Below the pieces are notes generated by a model. It did no database searches, was not told where the DNA came from, and saw only the letters and a program-made list of their open reading frames with translations. Shown piece by piece: positions 10,646-23,700 of a stretch of DNA of 64,000 bases. The first letter of the stretch is position 1. Each line of letters opens with the position of its first letter. The position numbers and the translations under genes were made by a program. The DNA is from Gari tellinella (taxonomy: Eukaryota > Mollusca > Bivalvia > Cardiida > Psammobiidae). The stretch covers positions 86,323,038 through 86,387,037 of the forward strand of contig OV277856.1 in the NCBI GenBank assembly GCA_922989275.2. The letters are read 5' to 3'.

Positions 10646-10858
10646 CAACCAATGAAAGACCCTGTTTGTCAAATCAATGGTCTCCAATGAAAGACCCTAT
10701 GTCATATTGATGGTCTCCAATGAAAGACCCTATGTCATATCAATGGTCTCCAATGAAAGACCCTATGTCATATCAATGGTCTCCAATGGAAGACCCTATG
10801 TCATATCAATGGTCTCCAATGAAAGACCCTATGTCATATTGATGGTCTCCAATGAAAG
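10646..10858 (+). repeat. 33-base minisatellite, ~6.5 copies
   Basis: TCTCCAATGAAAGACCCTAT begins units near 10681, 10714, 10747, 10780, 10813 and 10846, with a variant copy before them. Because 33 is a multiple of three, one frame stays open as repeats of MVSNERPYVI, but there is no splice or start evidence for a gene. Confidence 0.9.
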
Positions 10859-11044
10859 CTCTGGCAAGAGCGGCACCATCACAATTGAGCACTGCTACAA
10901 CAGTTAAGTTGTCCCTCCACAAACACACCACTCTTCACTGTCACAATCCTGCCTCAGACCTACAACCAAACAAATACAAACAGTTAAGAGCACTGGTAAC
11001 ATTTAAGTACATGATCAAGGATAAAAGTGACATATTGAGTGATT

Positions 11045-11215
11045 AAAGTGTACATTGATCCCTACCCGGCTCACTTTCTAAATGGAACATTCCATTTTCT
11101 AAATAATTACCCGTTTATATTGATGATAGAGGGAGTTATTTTCAAAACAATTGTGTATGACAAACAGTGTAGAACCTGATCAGAGGGCTCTTTTAGGACA
11201 TATACTGTTTCCTAC
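11045..11215 (+). mobile_element. M2 MITE, partial
   Basis: CACTTTCTAAATGGAACATT and ACAAACAGTGTAGAACCTGA are M2 landmarks. The right half of the hairpin is broken after GGGCTCTTTTAGGA. Confidence 0.6.
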
Positions 11216-11315
11216 ACAGTTATGATTTTAAAAGAAATTAGAATAATACTATAAAGCTTGTGCTTCAGTTACATGTTTCTCAAACACAAGTTAACAGATT
11301 GAGGGCAATAACACT

Positions 11316-11566
11316 TTAACCTATTACCCCATTAACTATTTCTAGTTTTAAAGACACATGATCACTTAAAGTAGGTTGAAAATAAAGCAGAATGCGCCTT
11401 AAGGCGCATTCTACTTTACTTTCAGCCTGCTTTAAGCAACTTTCTGTCAGGATATAAAATATAATTCTTATAATGTATATTCATTACTGTATAGATAGGA
11501 ACTATTTTCTTCTGTAAAGGAATAAATTAAAGGCGTTAAAAGGCGTATTTATGGGGTAATGAGTTA
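11316..11566 (-). mobile_element. M1 MITE, full length
   Basis: TTAACCTATTACCCCATTAA and TATGGGGTAATGAGTTAA are the ends. The hairpin reads GCGCCTTAAGGCGC at its centre. It lies about 150 bases downstream of the RASGEF1 stop, so it may fall in the 3' UTR. Confidence 0.9.
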
Positions 11567-11719
11567 ACACTGCAAGGAATCCTCAGAGGCAACGAGAAAG
11601 TATCACAAATACTGATTATGGCCATTTCTTCTCTACAACAAATCAACTTAGAGAAATGTTAATGATAAAATTACCAAACTGCGAAGTTTTACAGAAAACA
11701 CATTTTTTACAATGGATAC

Positions 11720-11796
11720 TCACTTTAGTTTCTTATGTCTTTCTTTGTCATAGCTGTTCTCTGGTGGTTCACATTCATAGGAGGCCAAAGACAATG
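11720..11796 (-). CDS. RASGEF1B: RASGEF1 exon 14, C-terminus
   Basis: Acceptor tcatttcag. It encodes the tail LSLASYECEPPENSYDKERH then KKLK and TGA, matching the vertebrate LASYESEGPEN..EKDRWKSLR region. The stop lies inside a consensus donor (AAA|GTGAGTAT at 11723/11724). Either translation ends here, or a short further exon adds about eight residues as in vertebrates. I found no convincing candidate for that exon. Confidence 0.85.
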
Positions 11797-14700
11797 CTGA
11801 AATGACAATTAAAACATGTATCAATTATTGTAGCTGTTGAAATGGTGACATAAAATCCTGCTATTATAACCCCTCAAGGGAGAACTCATTGATGGTGTTG
11901 AAGACGGATTGTGGCTTAAAGTAAAATGAAAGTAAAGCAGTTTCTGCTTTACTTTCATTTTGCTTTAAGCTGTCAGCTCTTGTGTGGCCATAATAGTTTG
12001 ACTTTATTACATACAGCTAGAATCATGACTGCAAGAAAATTCATATAGTGTGCTACTAATTCCAACAAAATTAATCATCATCATTAAGTCTAAGAGTTTT
12101 GGCAGCCTGCAAATCCATGCATTAACTTTCATTGCTTTCATGATCATTATATGCCTAAACTCTATTACCTTGAATGCAAACAGCCTTCCAAGAAAATAAA
12201 AACGCTCTCTTTGAGATAATTGTTTGACCTGATCTATTTAGGTCAATCACATGATGTTAACCTCAAGATGATTGAATATTAATTTACCCTTTACTCCATG
12301 GAATGTTTCTAGTGTTGAAGATAGGTTACCACCTTCTGCAGGTTGAAAGTAAAGCAGAACTTAATGTGCATTCAGCATTACGTTCAGCCTGCTTTAGGCT
12401 ACCATCTGCTAGAATAAATAATAGTCTTTCTTATGATACATATTCATGATTGCATAAATTGGAATCGTTTTCTTCAGGTTTAGTGAAGTGACTTAGGCAA
12501 GTCAACTGTTGCCAAATGTTGAACACTTCATGTTTAGTATATCAGTATCTACTTACTAGTTTCTGAGAACACTGGCGAGGTGAGAATATAGTGGAGAACA
12601 TCTGTGTGCTTCTCAAACGGGCACTGCAAACAACAACAACAAACACATTATATTTCACTGAATCCATATTTACCTTTTTTACTAAAATGCTTACATACAA
12701 TTTAATGAGACTCAAATATCAGTAGATTCTTTTGAGTATTTGCATCTTTTATGAGATTTTTTCCAATTTACTTGAAGCAACCACCTGCTTAAAACACTGA
12801 AAACAAGCCTTCTTTAACAGTTGTAAATGCAGTTAAACCATTCTTCTACTAGTAGGGTATGGCCTTATATTGACCCTTTCTAAAACGGTGTAGACCCAGA
12901 TCAGACAGACAGATCTCTGATGGGGTTTTTTTTTTTATGGAATCTTTCTGACATTGTGCTTGCTTTTACAGTATAATAGAGGAAAGAAAATCTACACATC
13001 AAACTATGATCTATAGTATGAGTCTTGTTTACTGTATAACAAAACCTGATATTTAATTTATTTTCTCTTTATGGTATGATATGTCAAAACTTCCCGTCAA
13101 TATAATGTAATATAACAAAAAACAAATTATACCAACCTCCACTTGTTGCCAGGTGACAAAGTCAGATATGTGCTTGGCCAATTGCCAGGATTTCTGTAAT
13201 ATACAAAACATCAATTTTGCCAATATATTTCACAACTATGTAATAAACAATGATGTTTGCATAATAAAACTACAGCCCAAAGCATATACAGTAAAACATG
13301 TATCAACCCTTTAACTCTTTCCTCCCTGAAACTTTAAATGGACAATTCCAGTTTCCATTTTAGTCGAGTCCATTTCTGACTTTTAAGGGTTGTTTTTGTC
13401 AATGTTTGGCATTATGACAAACAGTAAAGACCCTGATCAGAGGGCTCCTTTCGGAGCCCTCTGATCTGGGTCTTCACTGTTTGCATAGGACAATTGTACA
13501 TGTACTATCACATGTACATTGTTTGAAAAGAACGCCTATTTGCGGGACTAGGGTTCAAAGGGTTAACTACTGAATAAATGCCACCTGCTCTATACGCTTC
13601 ATGCTAATATTCTAAATTCAACTCTCTTGTGCATGTGTAAAATTGCTATCAGAGTGCCAAACAGTTTGGATCCAGATCAGGCTCTACATTAGTATTCAAA
13701 GGGTAAAACCACTGTCGAAAGGAGAAGCATGAAGACCTCTAGGACAAGTGTCTACTTAATGCAGATTGAATGTAATGCAGAAAGCTGTTAAAGTAGCTCT
13801 CTTCTTTACTTCAATTACAAAACTTCTTACACATTACCCATGCATCTTCTTTTATAACTAAGTTGTATGAAACAAGTTTCAACTGTATAATAAATATTTA
13901 TGTTTGGTAGGCTACCCTAGATTCACGACTTCTATGTCATAAATAACAGAATACAAAGGTAAAGTAAAACCAGGTGAAATTAATACCCTGAAAGTATTAA
14001 CTGCAATGTTTTGTCAGTATTAACCGAGATGATACTTGTCCCAATGAGATGCTGAGCATATTGTCTCATCTGGATTGAATTTGTTATGCCATAAATAATT
14101 GCTCAAGGTTAATAGAATTTTTAACTACATTCTATATTACCAGGGCTGCCATAAGTTGACATGAAAAATCCTAAGATTTCCAAATTCGCATTTTTCAAGT
14201 GCGATTTTACGAATCGTACCTTTACCCCATAGCCTTTTTCTTGTTTTGTTGACATGTGACTACTTAAAGCAGGCTGTAAGTAAAGCAGAATGCGCCTTAG
14301 GGCGCATTCTGCTTTAATTTCAGCCTGCTTTAAATTACCATGTACTGGGAAAAATCCGGAGATTGAGGAAAAATCTGGAGATTTAGGAAAAAACCGGAGA
14401 AATGGCAGCCCTGTATTACATCTCCAGTAGGCATTGTGTTCAACAGGTATGCAATGAAGAAGCATCATGGTCTCTAGAGATATGTCCTGTTATAATGCAA
14501 AAAGTAATGCAGAAAGCTCCTACTGGAGCTTTCTGCATTACTGTTTTGTTTTGCATTAAGCTGTTATCAATATCAAAGACTACCAAAATCATCTTGCTTC
14601 AAAACTGTTTAAGTCTTGTTTTAATGTACATCTTAGATAAATTTAAGATTTGATGTTATTCTCACCTCAAAGTTGATATGCCCAGACTCTGTTCGGTTTG

Positions 14701-17700
14701 AACAGCCCTCGTTCAAGAAGTAAATGTCCTTCACAAACAGGCTGAAGAATGGTATCACAATCTGTTTAAAAAAAATACAATAATATTAGAAATATACAAA
14801 AATGATTTATATGTAAAATATTGAATATTGGCAAGACATTTTTTTATGCTTTATATGGGGGAAAAATCTATTTGCATTCAGCACTTGGTCAATCCTATAG
14901 AAGATTTCTGCTTTACTTTTTTCTGTATTGAAAAGTGCAGTTTCATTGTCATTAACCCTTTACTCCATAGCCTGATTCTAGTTTTGAAGATAGATGACTT
15001 CTTAAAGTAGGTTGAAAGTAAAGCAGAATGCGCCTTAAGGCGCATTCTGCTTTACTTTCAGCCTACTTTAAGCTTCCAAATGCTAGAATATAGAAAATAT
15101 TTCTTATAATACATATTATGACTGTATAAATTGGAACTATTTCTTCAGTGGAGAAATAAATTATATGCGCCTCTGTGGAGTAAAGGGTTCCCAGGTATGA
15201 GTGTAAACTGTGTCAAGAGACTTGTTGTGTACTCACTTTTTCCCTGCTCTCTGCTGCCCCCTGCGATCGCCACATGGCTGCCTTGAGACACGATCTGTAG
15301 CTACCAAAGTTGTTAGACGGGTCCATCTGTAACTCTAGAATGCCAAACTTTTGCTTGTTCACCTTGGCCCACTACAAACAGAGGACATAATACAGAAGGT
15401 GTTTTACTATCACAGGGCTGCTATAAGTTGGTCATGAAAAATCCTATGATTTCCAAATTTTCTATTTTTCAAGAGCGATTACTTAAAGCATGTTGAAAGT
15501 AAAGCAGAATGCGCCTTAATGCGCATTCTGCTTTACTTTCAGCATGCTTTAAGCTACCATCTACTAGGATCAAAATCCAAACATTTCGGAAAAACCAGAG
15601 AAATGGCAGCTTTACTATCACATGAGCTCTAGGTCACACTCATCTAATATTATATTTCATAACTCGGGTCAAGAAATCTCTTCTTTTCACACAAGTGATT
15701 TTCCCACAAGATTTACAAATAGTTGTATAATTAATTTACAGCTTTGGATCCTACATATTTATGTATAAATACAATCATATAAACAGTAAAATTGGTCAAA
15801 GTCATTCTATCCATACATAATTCTATTTTCAATGAAATATGAGCCATTACATGACAAAACCTGCCTTATTACATTGCAACATTGTACAGACCAAGCACCG
15901 TTGTCATCCTAGGCTCTGCATCTGAGTTAGGTCTATACTGCAAAATACCGAATATAATACTGCTTACTGCAATGCCTTAGATGCATGTGGGTGTCTAACA
16001 ATGTAGATCGCGACCAGTGCAGCAGCTCGTCTTGATATACACTGTTTGCAATGCAATAAGTCAAGTTTTGTCATGAGTTTGATGCTGATCAACATCATCA
16101 GGTGTACTTACTGTCTTTTTTAACCGTGCCACTGGGTTCATATTCATTCCGGCTATGATGGACATTAATGAGTTGAAGTTCCCAATATTGATACACTCTT
16201 TGGCAACATCTATGAAGTACTCTATCAGTTTCACTCTGTTCTTCTTCTTTAAATGCTGAAATAAACAGTGGAGAATATTAAATAACATGGCAACATACCG
16301 GTATCTACATTCATACATATATGCGTCAAACATACAGTAAAACCTCCTCTATTACAACCACTAAATTGTGTTATCAGGTGTTTTAGGCAGGTGGTTGCTT
16401 TAAGCTGTCACCTGTCTTTTACAATTAGTTAGCCTTCTTTTTAGTGGTTGTAATAATGGCGGTTTTACTGTAATTTAAATGTTACATGAATACTGAACTG
16501 TGGTGTAAATTATTACCCATGAATTTGTTAAATATCTGCATTGCGGAAACATCTCATTAAGTAGATCAATACCTGTACTGCTTTAGTATCCATATCACTT
16601 TATTGCAACTAAATTGCAGTCATTTCCAATTAAAAATCAATTTCATGTTGAACATATCTATTTTATAGTCTGACACCGGAAAAGCAATATGTTTATGAAA
16701 TGGAACTTTGACTACAGGATTTTGTCCCACCTCAACGAAGGAATGAAAGGGAGAAGTATTTATTGCTTTTCTGCTAAATTTCTTGCTATTGTTACCTCAT
16801 TACTCCAACAGAAGCACCTTTTTGGCACATTTACTTTTTCTTGCTTTTTAATTCCTTTACCATAGAGCCATAGAAAACTTTTCTTGCAAATTGACAGAAG
16901 GATGCTTAAAGCAGGCTGCAAGTAAAGCAGAAAGCTCCTGTAGGAGCTTTCTGCTTTACTTCCAGCTTGCTTTAAGCAACCACCTGTCATGAACACTGAC
17001 ACCAAGCTATTTGGAGGGAAAGTGTTTATACTTACTGAGCATATTTCTGAGGCGACTAGGTAGCTGAGTCTGTTGAACCACTGTACATAGGCCTCTAGGT
17101 TGTGGGTTTTCTTCATGTCCTTGAACACGGCATTCTTCCCACTCGTAGTCTCCTCCTTCACAAAAGCCTGGATAAACTCCTCGGGTCCTATCTGACTAAG
17201 ACGTTCCTACAACCATACAAAGTATAGCAATTATGTCTATTACTTTTGTATTATACAACTGAAATTTATATTTTGGATTAAACAATATTATTCAATTGGT
17301 ATGATAAAGTGAAAATACAAATAAAATTTAAAATTCAAAATTTTGATATACATGTATGACTAACTAAAGTGTAATGACAATTTAAAGCAGAATTCAACTA
17401 ATATTTAGCTAGATGAAACCATGTTCACATGTTTAACCATTACCCCATAGCCTGTTTTTAGCTGTGGAGACAGGTGACCATAAAAAACAGGCTGAAAGTA
17501 TCTAGCAGAATGTGCCTTAAGGTGTATTCTGCTTTACTTTTATACTGCTTGAAGCTATTATCTACTAGGATATAGAAAACATTTATGGTGCATATTTATT
17601 ATTGTATAAATAGAGGATATTGTATGAGTGTTCATTATTTATCATTTTTAATAAACGAGTTGACTAGAATAATATGAAGCGAGCCTTGGCGAGCGTCATA

Positions 17701-20700
17701 TTCATTTTAGTCAACGAGTTTATTAAAAATGATAAATAATGAACACGAATGTGATATTCTATTTATCACATTACAAGTTCAAGCACCTATTAAATTGATT
17801 TGAAGCCGTAGTTTGTAGACCCTACGCTATATAGATTTTCCGCCAAACGTTACGTTGTTTACGTTAACGTCATAGTAAATGACGTCCTTTGGCACCCCGC
17901 TACATGCAGCGCTTATGGACGAACAAGTTAGGCCAGAGCCCAAAAAACGATATTCCACTAGTGGATTACGATATTTATACAATCGCTTTATGCAACTCCC
18001 AGACCGCAAATTATGTGATAAAAAAAATTATTTTCTGCACTGGAGGAATACAGTAAATTTAAGGCATAAACTGTGTATTTATGGGGTAGTAGGTTACATT
18101 ATAGTAAGATGACCCGTACCAGTTCAATGTGTGTAAGTTGCTGAGCAAGTCTAAGTGGGCTGGGACACACCTCCATGATGTCTGTGGTGGGGGCAATCTG
18201 GGTCTGTGAACGCTTTATAGCCTCGGAGTTTAGTTTAGACAGCACCTCTTCATACTGATTCAACTGTGCCAGCTACAATGAGAAGGTCAGGCATAAACAA
18301 AACATTCAGTTGGTATAAACAAATCATTATTTTATCAATCTCCCGATCAAAAACAGTGATTATTTCAAGTGTTCCAACTAACTGAAAAACAAAAGGACTA
18401 GGACTTCTGCAGGGTGGCATAAAGTGGGGCATACAAGATGTTTATGTATAGATAGGAGTTTGCTCTTTCAGAAACAATAGGGTGCTAGGGCCACTATTTC
18501 AAGCTTGTTTTAAGCTGCCACTTGATGGATGAGAATTTAACTTGTAGACATGAAGCTGCTCAATGCAAATATATCATCTTGGGAGATCATATTGGCAGAC
18601 CCCTGTAGGTAAAACTTTCACTTAACCCTTCATCACAGAAAACCTGTACTAAAAACTTTTGCGGACATTTCGGGTCCTTATCTAGCCCTATGTCTAGTGG
18701 GACCTGGTCAGGATCCACAATTTTTGTTAAATTACTTCTGAAAATGATCTAGAAGACATAGCGTTTATAGAATGTTAGCATGGTACATTTTGTGAAGCAT
18801 TTTAAAAGTTGTATATGTGCCAAAATAGATTCTATAAATATGGCTGTGACAAGCTGTTTGATGTTTGTGCATGCCATTAGGTTTGTATTTAGATGCACGC
18901 TATCTGAAAATATGTTCAAACTTTTTACAAACACTTTTGTTTACAGTCTATTAAACAAAGCCATTTAATTCTGTGCACCACAGAAGTATTGAAATAATGA
19001 GAGCTAAATGCCAATCATTCTGACAGTCAGATATCCCAACAACAGAAAAACCCGAAACACTTGGCAAGAGGATACATTCCAATGCCAAAATGAAAACTGG
19101 TTCAATTTTCTTCAACACTGTTTCAAAGCAATGGTGGTGGTACAGACAAGCAACTCAAATTAAGACCCATAGATGATGAAAAACATAGCAGTACTAAGAA
19201 GGATGAGAGTTAAACAAATTTCCTGTTTTACTCTCATCTTAACTCTTTCTCCTATAGCCATCAGTACAACTCAATTAGCTTGTTTATCATTTAAAGCAGG
19301 ATAAAAGTAAAGCAGAAAGCTCCTGTAGGAGCTTTCTGCTTTACTTTCATCCTGCTTTAAGCAGCTGCTAGATTTAATTCCAGAGACTGTCCTTTGTTTT
19401 AGAAGATATAAAAGTAGGAATAACTGTTTTGAAAACAATATGGTAAATAATTAATTAGTGCATCTAAAAGTTTTACCAGATTCTGGTTCCCTCATTAATT
19501 CTCTCATACAGGGTTCATTGTGAGTTCCCTCTTATTCAAAACCCCTAATCTGCAGATTAAAGTACAGATTAGAATCTTGGCAACACTAATGGCATGTTCT
19601 TGTTTTGCCAAGTTTACTGACTGCTACATTTTACAACCCATTAATGCCTTAATTGATCGAAGACAATGCAGCAATTCCTTAATTGATCTAATGCAAGTAA
19701 TAACCCTTAAATTGCAATTATAGTTTCAAAGTGGCAGCCTGCAGTATTTTTCAAAAAACAGTTTTTGATGTTTTCTTGTTTGAAAATAATATATTAAGAA
19801 GTCCTTAATAGTTTTTAGTTGTGACCAAATGTCGAGTTAGCCAAATGGCAACTCAAAGAGGGTTGGTTAAACTCCAATTGCAAACAGTTACATATACATA
19901 TTATTATCTAAATGTATATATTATACAGAAAGTATGCATACCACAAATAGTAGAACAAATTGTAAAAGCCCATTTTCATAGCACAATTTCCATGTATGAC
20001 CATTTCACATTTGCCAATTTCTATTTGACACACTTAATTTCTATATAAAAATCAAGCTGAAGAGCTATAGAGATCAACTGAAGCCATCAATTAACTTAAA
20101 ACTATCAAAGTTCTAATCAAGATCTCAACTACACTTTATACAGCAGAACCTTAAAGTTGTAGGAAGCATGTGGTAAACTAAGAGGTTGTCTCAAATTTAT
20201 TTCAGTCCTTAAATTCCACAGTCGGAGAAATGCATGCCAGCACCGTAACCCATTAAATATTGAATACAAGTTGTCAGCTACAACACTGTCAGCAGAAATT
20301 CTACAACTCATTCTTTCTACATTTACAGAAATATAATCTGAATGACAAACAGCTTGGATCCTGATCAGGCCCCACTTATGTGGGGCCTGATCTGGATCCA
20401 AATTGTTTGCAACCGTCTTCAACACTTGTTCTCAGGTGTTGAAAGAATTAAAACTGTTCCATTAAATTTATCTAAAGCTTTCACTGAAATTTAGCAGCAG
20501 AAAAAAACCCTGAATTATCACAGCTGTAATCAGGTTGATGGGGAAAACTTGAAACAATTATGTCACATCCTTGGCACGATTTGAGGAAAAAGATATTCAG
20601 CTGCCAAATTGGGAAGCCAAGAGTTTCCTGGATTTGTTCACGTTAGACAAGGATAAACAATTAGATACCTAGGGTCAGTGTTCATACATTTTACGGCATC

Positions 20701-23700
20701 TGAACCAGTTAACAAGGAAATTACAGATAACATTATTTGGCATGCACTTGCCAACTATACAAAATGGCTGGAAAGTTTATGTTTCTTATCTCGATCCAAA
20801 TTAAAAATATTCAACAGATTTCTTAAAGTACAGTGTGTAACATAATGCTGGAAAAATACAAATAATGTATACAAATTTCTTTTTTGTATAGTCTCTATAC
20901 TGACAGATTGATAAGCACTGGTTTAACTGAAAACCACCTACACAATACAGGGCTGCCATTTCTCCGGATTTTTCCTAAGTCTTCAGATTTTTATCCTAAC
21001 AGATGGTAGCTTAAAACAGGCTGAAAGTAAATCAGAATGCGCCTTAAGGCGCATTCTGCTTTACTTTCAACCTGTTTTAAGAAGTCATGTGTCTTTCAAA
21101 CAAGAAACAGGCTATGGGGTAAAGGTACCATTAGTAAAATTGCGTCTGAAAAATTGAACATTTGAAATCTTAGGATTTTAGTTATCAACTTATGGCAGCT
21201 CTGACAATAGTTCCACTTTTGCTTACACCATACAAGACACCTATCATGAAAAGCTACCTAGTGCATCAGCTGTATTTATCAGTATGGGGTAGCCGAACCA
21301 AGGCCCTTGGTGTAAACATATTCATTCCAATGTGCACAAAAATGCTTTTCTCAAGAGGAAGAATGTTCAATGAAAGGTGCTCAACAATGCGGGTAATCAC
21401 AATCCAGCAATATTCCCCACATATCTGAGAGGGTTTCAATCTGTGCAAGCTCTTAATGCCTGATTGTCAACTCATTTTGTATGCACTCTGCGCTCTTAAT
21501 GCTGCCCGCCTAGTGGCAAACTAGAGGCAAAACCAATCTACTTTTTTGCAATTTCTTAGTATTCTTCAGGGAGGTTCAATTCTTTTCCTAAATATTGCTG
21601 TACTTTGATGATAAACAATGATGACCTCAACAATACAAGCATTCTAATAGAGATACTTTCACACAGCAGCTTCATGAAGAACAAATGTAATGGAAGAAGC
21701 TATCAGCTTTAAACTTTTGTTCTTTATTAACCCATTACCCCATAAATATGCCTTTTTACGCCTATAAATTATTGTCCACTGAAGAAATAAGTTCCAATTT
21801 TTGCAGTCATGAACATGTACCATATAAAATATTTTCTATATTCTAGCAGGTGGTAGCTTAAAGCAGGCTGAAAGAAAAGCAGAATGTGCCTTAAGGCACA
21901 GTCTGCTTTACTTTCAACCTTCTTTAAGTGGTCACCTATTTTTTTTAAAACTAGAACAAGGCTATGGGACAATGGATTAAGCAGCCACCCATCTTAAAAT
22001 GTTTGCGTCGAATATTCACATATTTGTTTGTATCTAGGTATACAAGGATCAATATTTCTTCAAACTAAACTCACCTTGTTCAAGAGGTTATGCGTGAGGC
22101 CTCCGATGTCTTGTCTTAATTCTGGGAACACAACCATGACTCGTTGGGAGATCTCCTTCAACTGTTTCATCATTCGTTCATCTCGGAAATCGTACGGAAA
22201 CATCTCCGTCCATTCACTGCAACAACAATAACAATATAGCAGATATAGTACAAACAGGTCACACACAAAACTCTATTTCAATTTCATGAACCAATTTCAT
22301 TGTATTCACTTTCTATCTTTTGAAGAAAAAACCTTCTTATAATATTTCCAGATGGTTACAGTTTTACTCTTGGGTATTGACAGTATTTTACTGTCTTTGC
22401 CAGTGCAACAAAAATAGAAAACTCTGTGAACTTAATTTAACAACTTACTGTTAAATCACTGAAGCAGTTCACTTCAAGTTCTGAATCTAGAAATCTTTGT
22501 ATTAAGCAGCCACTCAATAGAATATGCATTGCTTCTACTAAATACAGGTGGTTGCTTCATACAAGATAAAAAATTATACAGAGAGCTACTGCATTGTGCA
22601 TTCATCTGTCTTTATAGATCTCAGTACCACATCAATAAGTGGTCACATATAAGATTCACTTTACATGAACACAAACAGGAGAAAAAAAATTGACATTAAA
22701 TGAAAGCAGACTGCTGTTTAGATGATGCTGTCATGACTTCGGGAGAGTTTGTCAAAATGGTTCACTGATTCTCTCCTTCATTGCTGCTTCCTCAGTAATG
22801 GAATTCTGGCAATATTTTAAAGCAATTTTACGAACTGCAGTTGCTGTAATTGAATTGACTAAGGTTTTTGATGGATCAACCCAAGATTGGATGTAGCACA
22901 GCAGCACTAATCTTTTCATTTACTTTCACTGTTCTTAAAAATAAAGAATACATTCTACTAGAATCTCATTTTTCAATAAATGTCATTCAAGTTTTAACAA
23001 TTTTTGAAATGAGGTCAAACAAAAAAGCAACTAATGAGCTGCATACATGCTGGGTGATAGATAGACATATTCAAATAGTGGGTTACTTTTTTCCGAATTT
23101 CTATGTGCAAATATGTTGTTCTCTACTTAATAGCCACTTAATGAAGAAGTATGGAGATTTCTAAACACAGGTGACAGGTAAACAGAACGAAATGAGCATA
23201 TACTATTTGAAGACTTTGTTCAGTTTTCTTTACTGTATTGTGTATTATCTTGAACCTTTATTTCATGATATTTTTATATTTTATTTCATGATTTGTTAAT
23301 ATGATGTAACTATGTATATATGTTGAGGCCCAGATAGAAGATAGGGCTTGCCTAAATGTGTAGCCTCAGTAAATAAAGTCGTTATTACTATTATTATTAT
23401 AATCTTATCAATCCTGAATCATATAAATTCTTTCGAATGGTCACTTAACCCTTTCCCTTGCAGAAACCCCTTATTTGTAAAGTTATCTATTCCTTATAGA
23501 AATGTATTTTTCATGTGTCTTTTGCACTTTTGGACCGATAAATGAGATTGAGGAAATTTGTCAAATATCCTGACAGGAAGCTGCTTAAAGCAGGCTGAAA
23601 GAAAAGCAGAATGCTCCTTAAGGAGCATTCTGCTTTACTTTCAGCCTGCTTTAGCAGTTTTAAGCAGTCATGTGTCTTGCACCCTAAAATCATCCAAGTG

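Noticed and set aside
10677..10907. Repeat protein frame MVSNERPYVI..
   Set aside because: It is a 33-base minisatellite; the frame stays open only because the unit length is a multiple of three.
14121..14468. 115-codon minus-strand frame
   Set aside because: It lies across the M5 composite element in an intron; no homology or splice support.
16760..17161. 133-codon minus-strand frame as a stand-alone gene
   Set aside because: Only the part above 17036 is real (RASGEF1 exon 8). Beyond the GTAAGT donor it reads into an intronic MITE.
22868..23164. 98-codon plus-strand frame in a RASGEF1 intron
   Set aside because: Low GC, no recognisable domain and no splice context; treated as chance.
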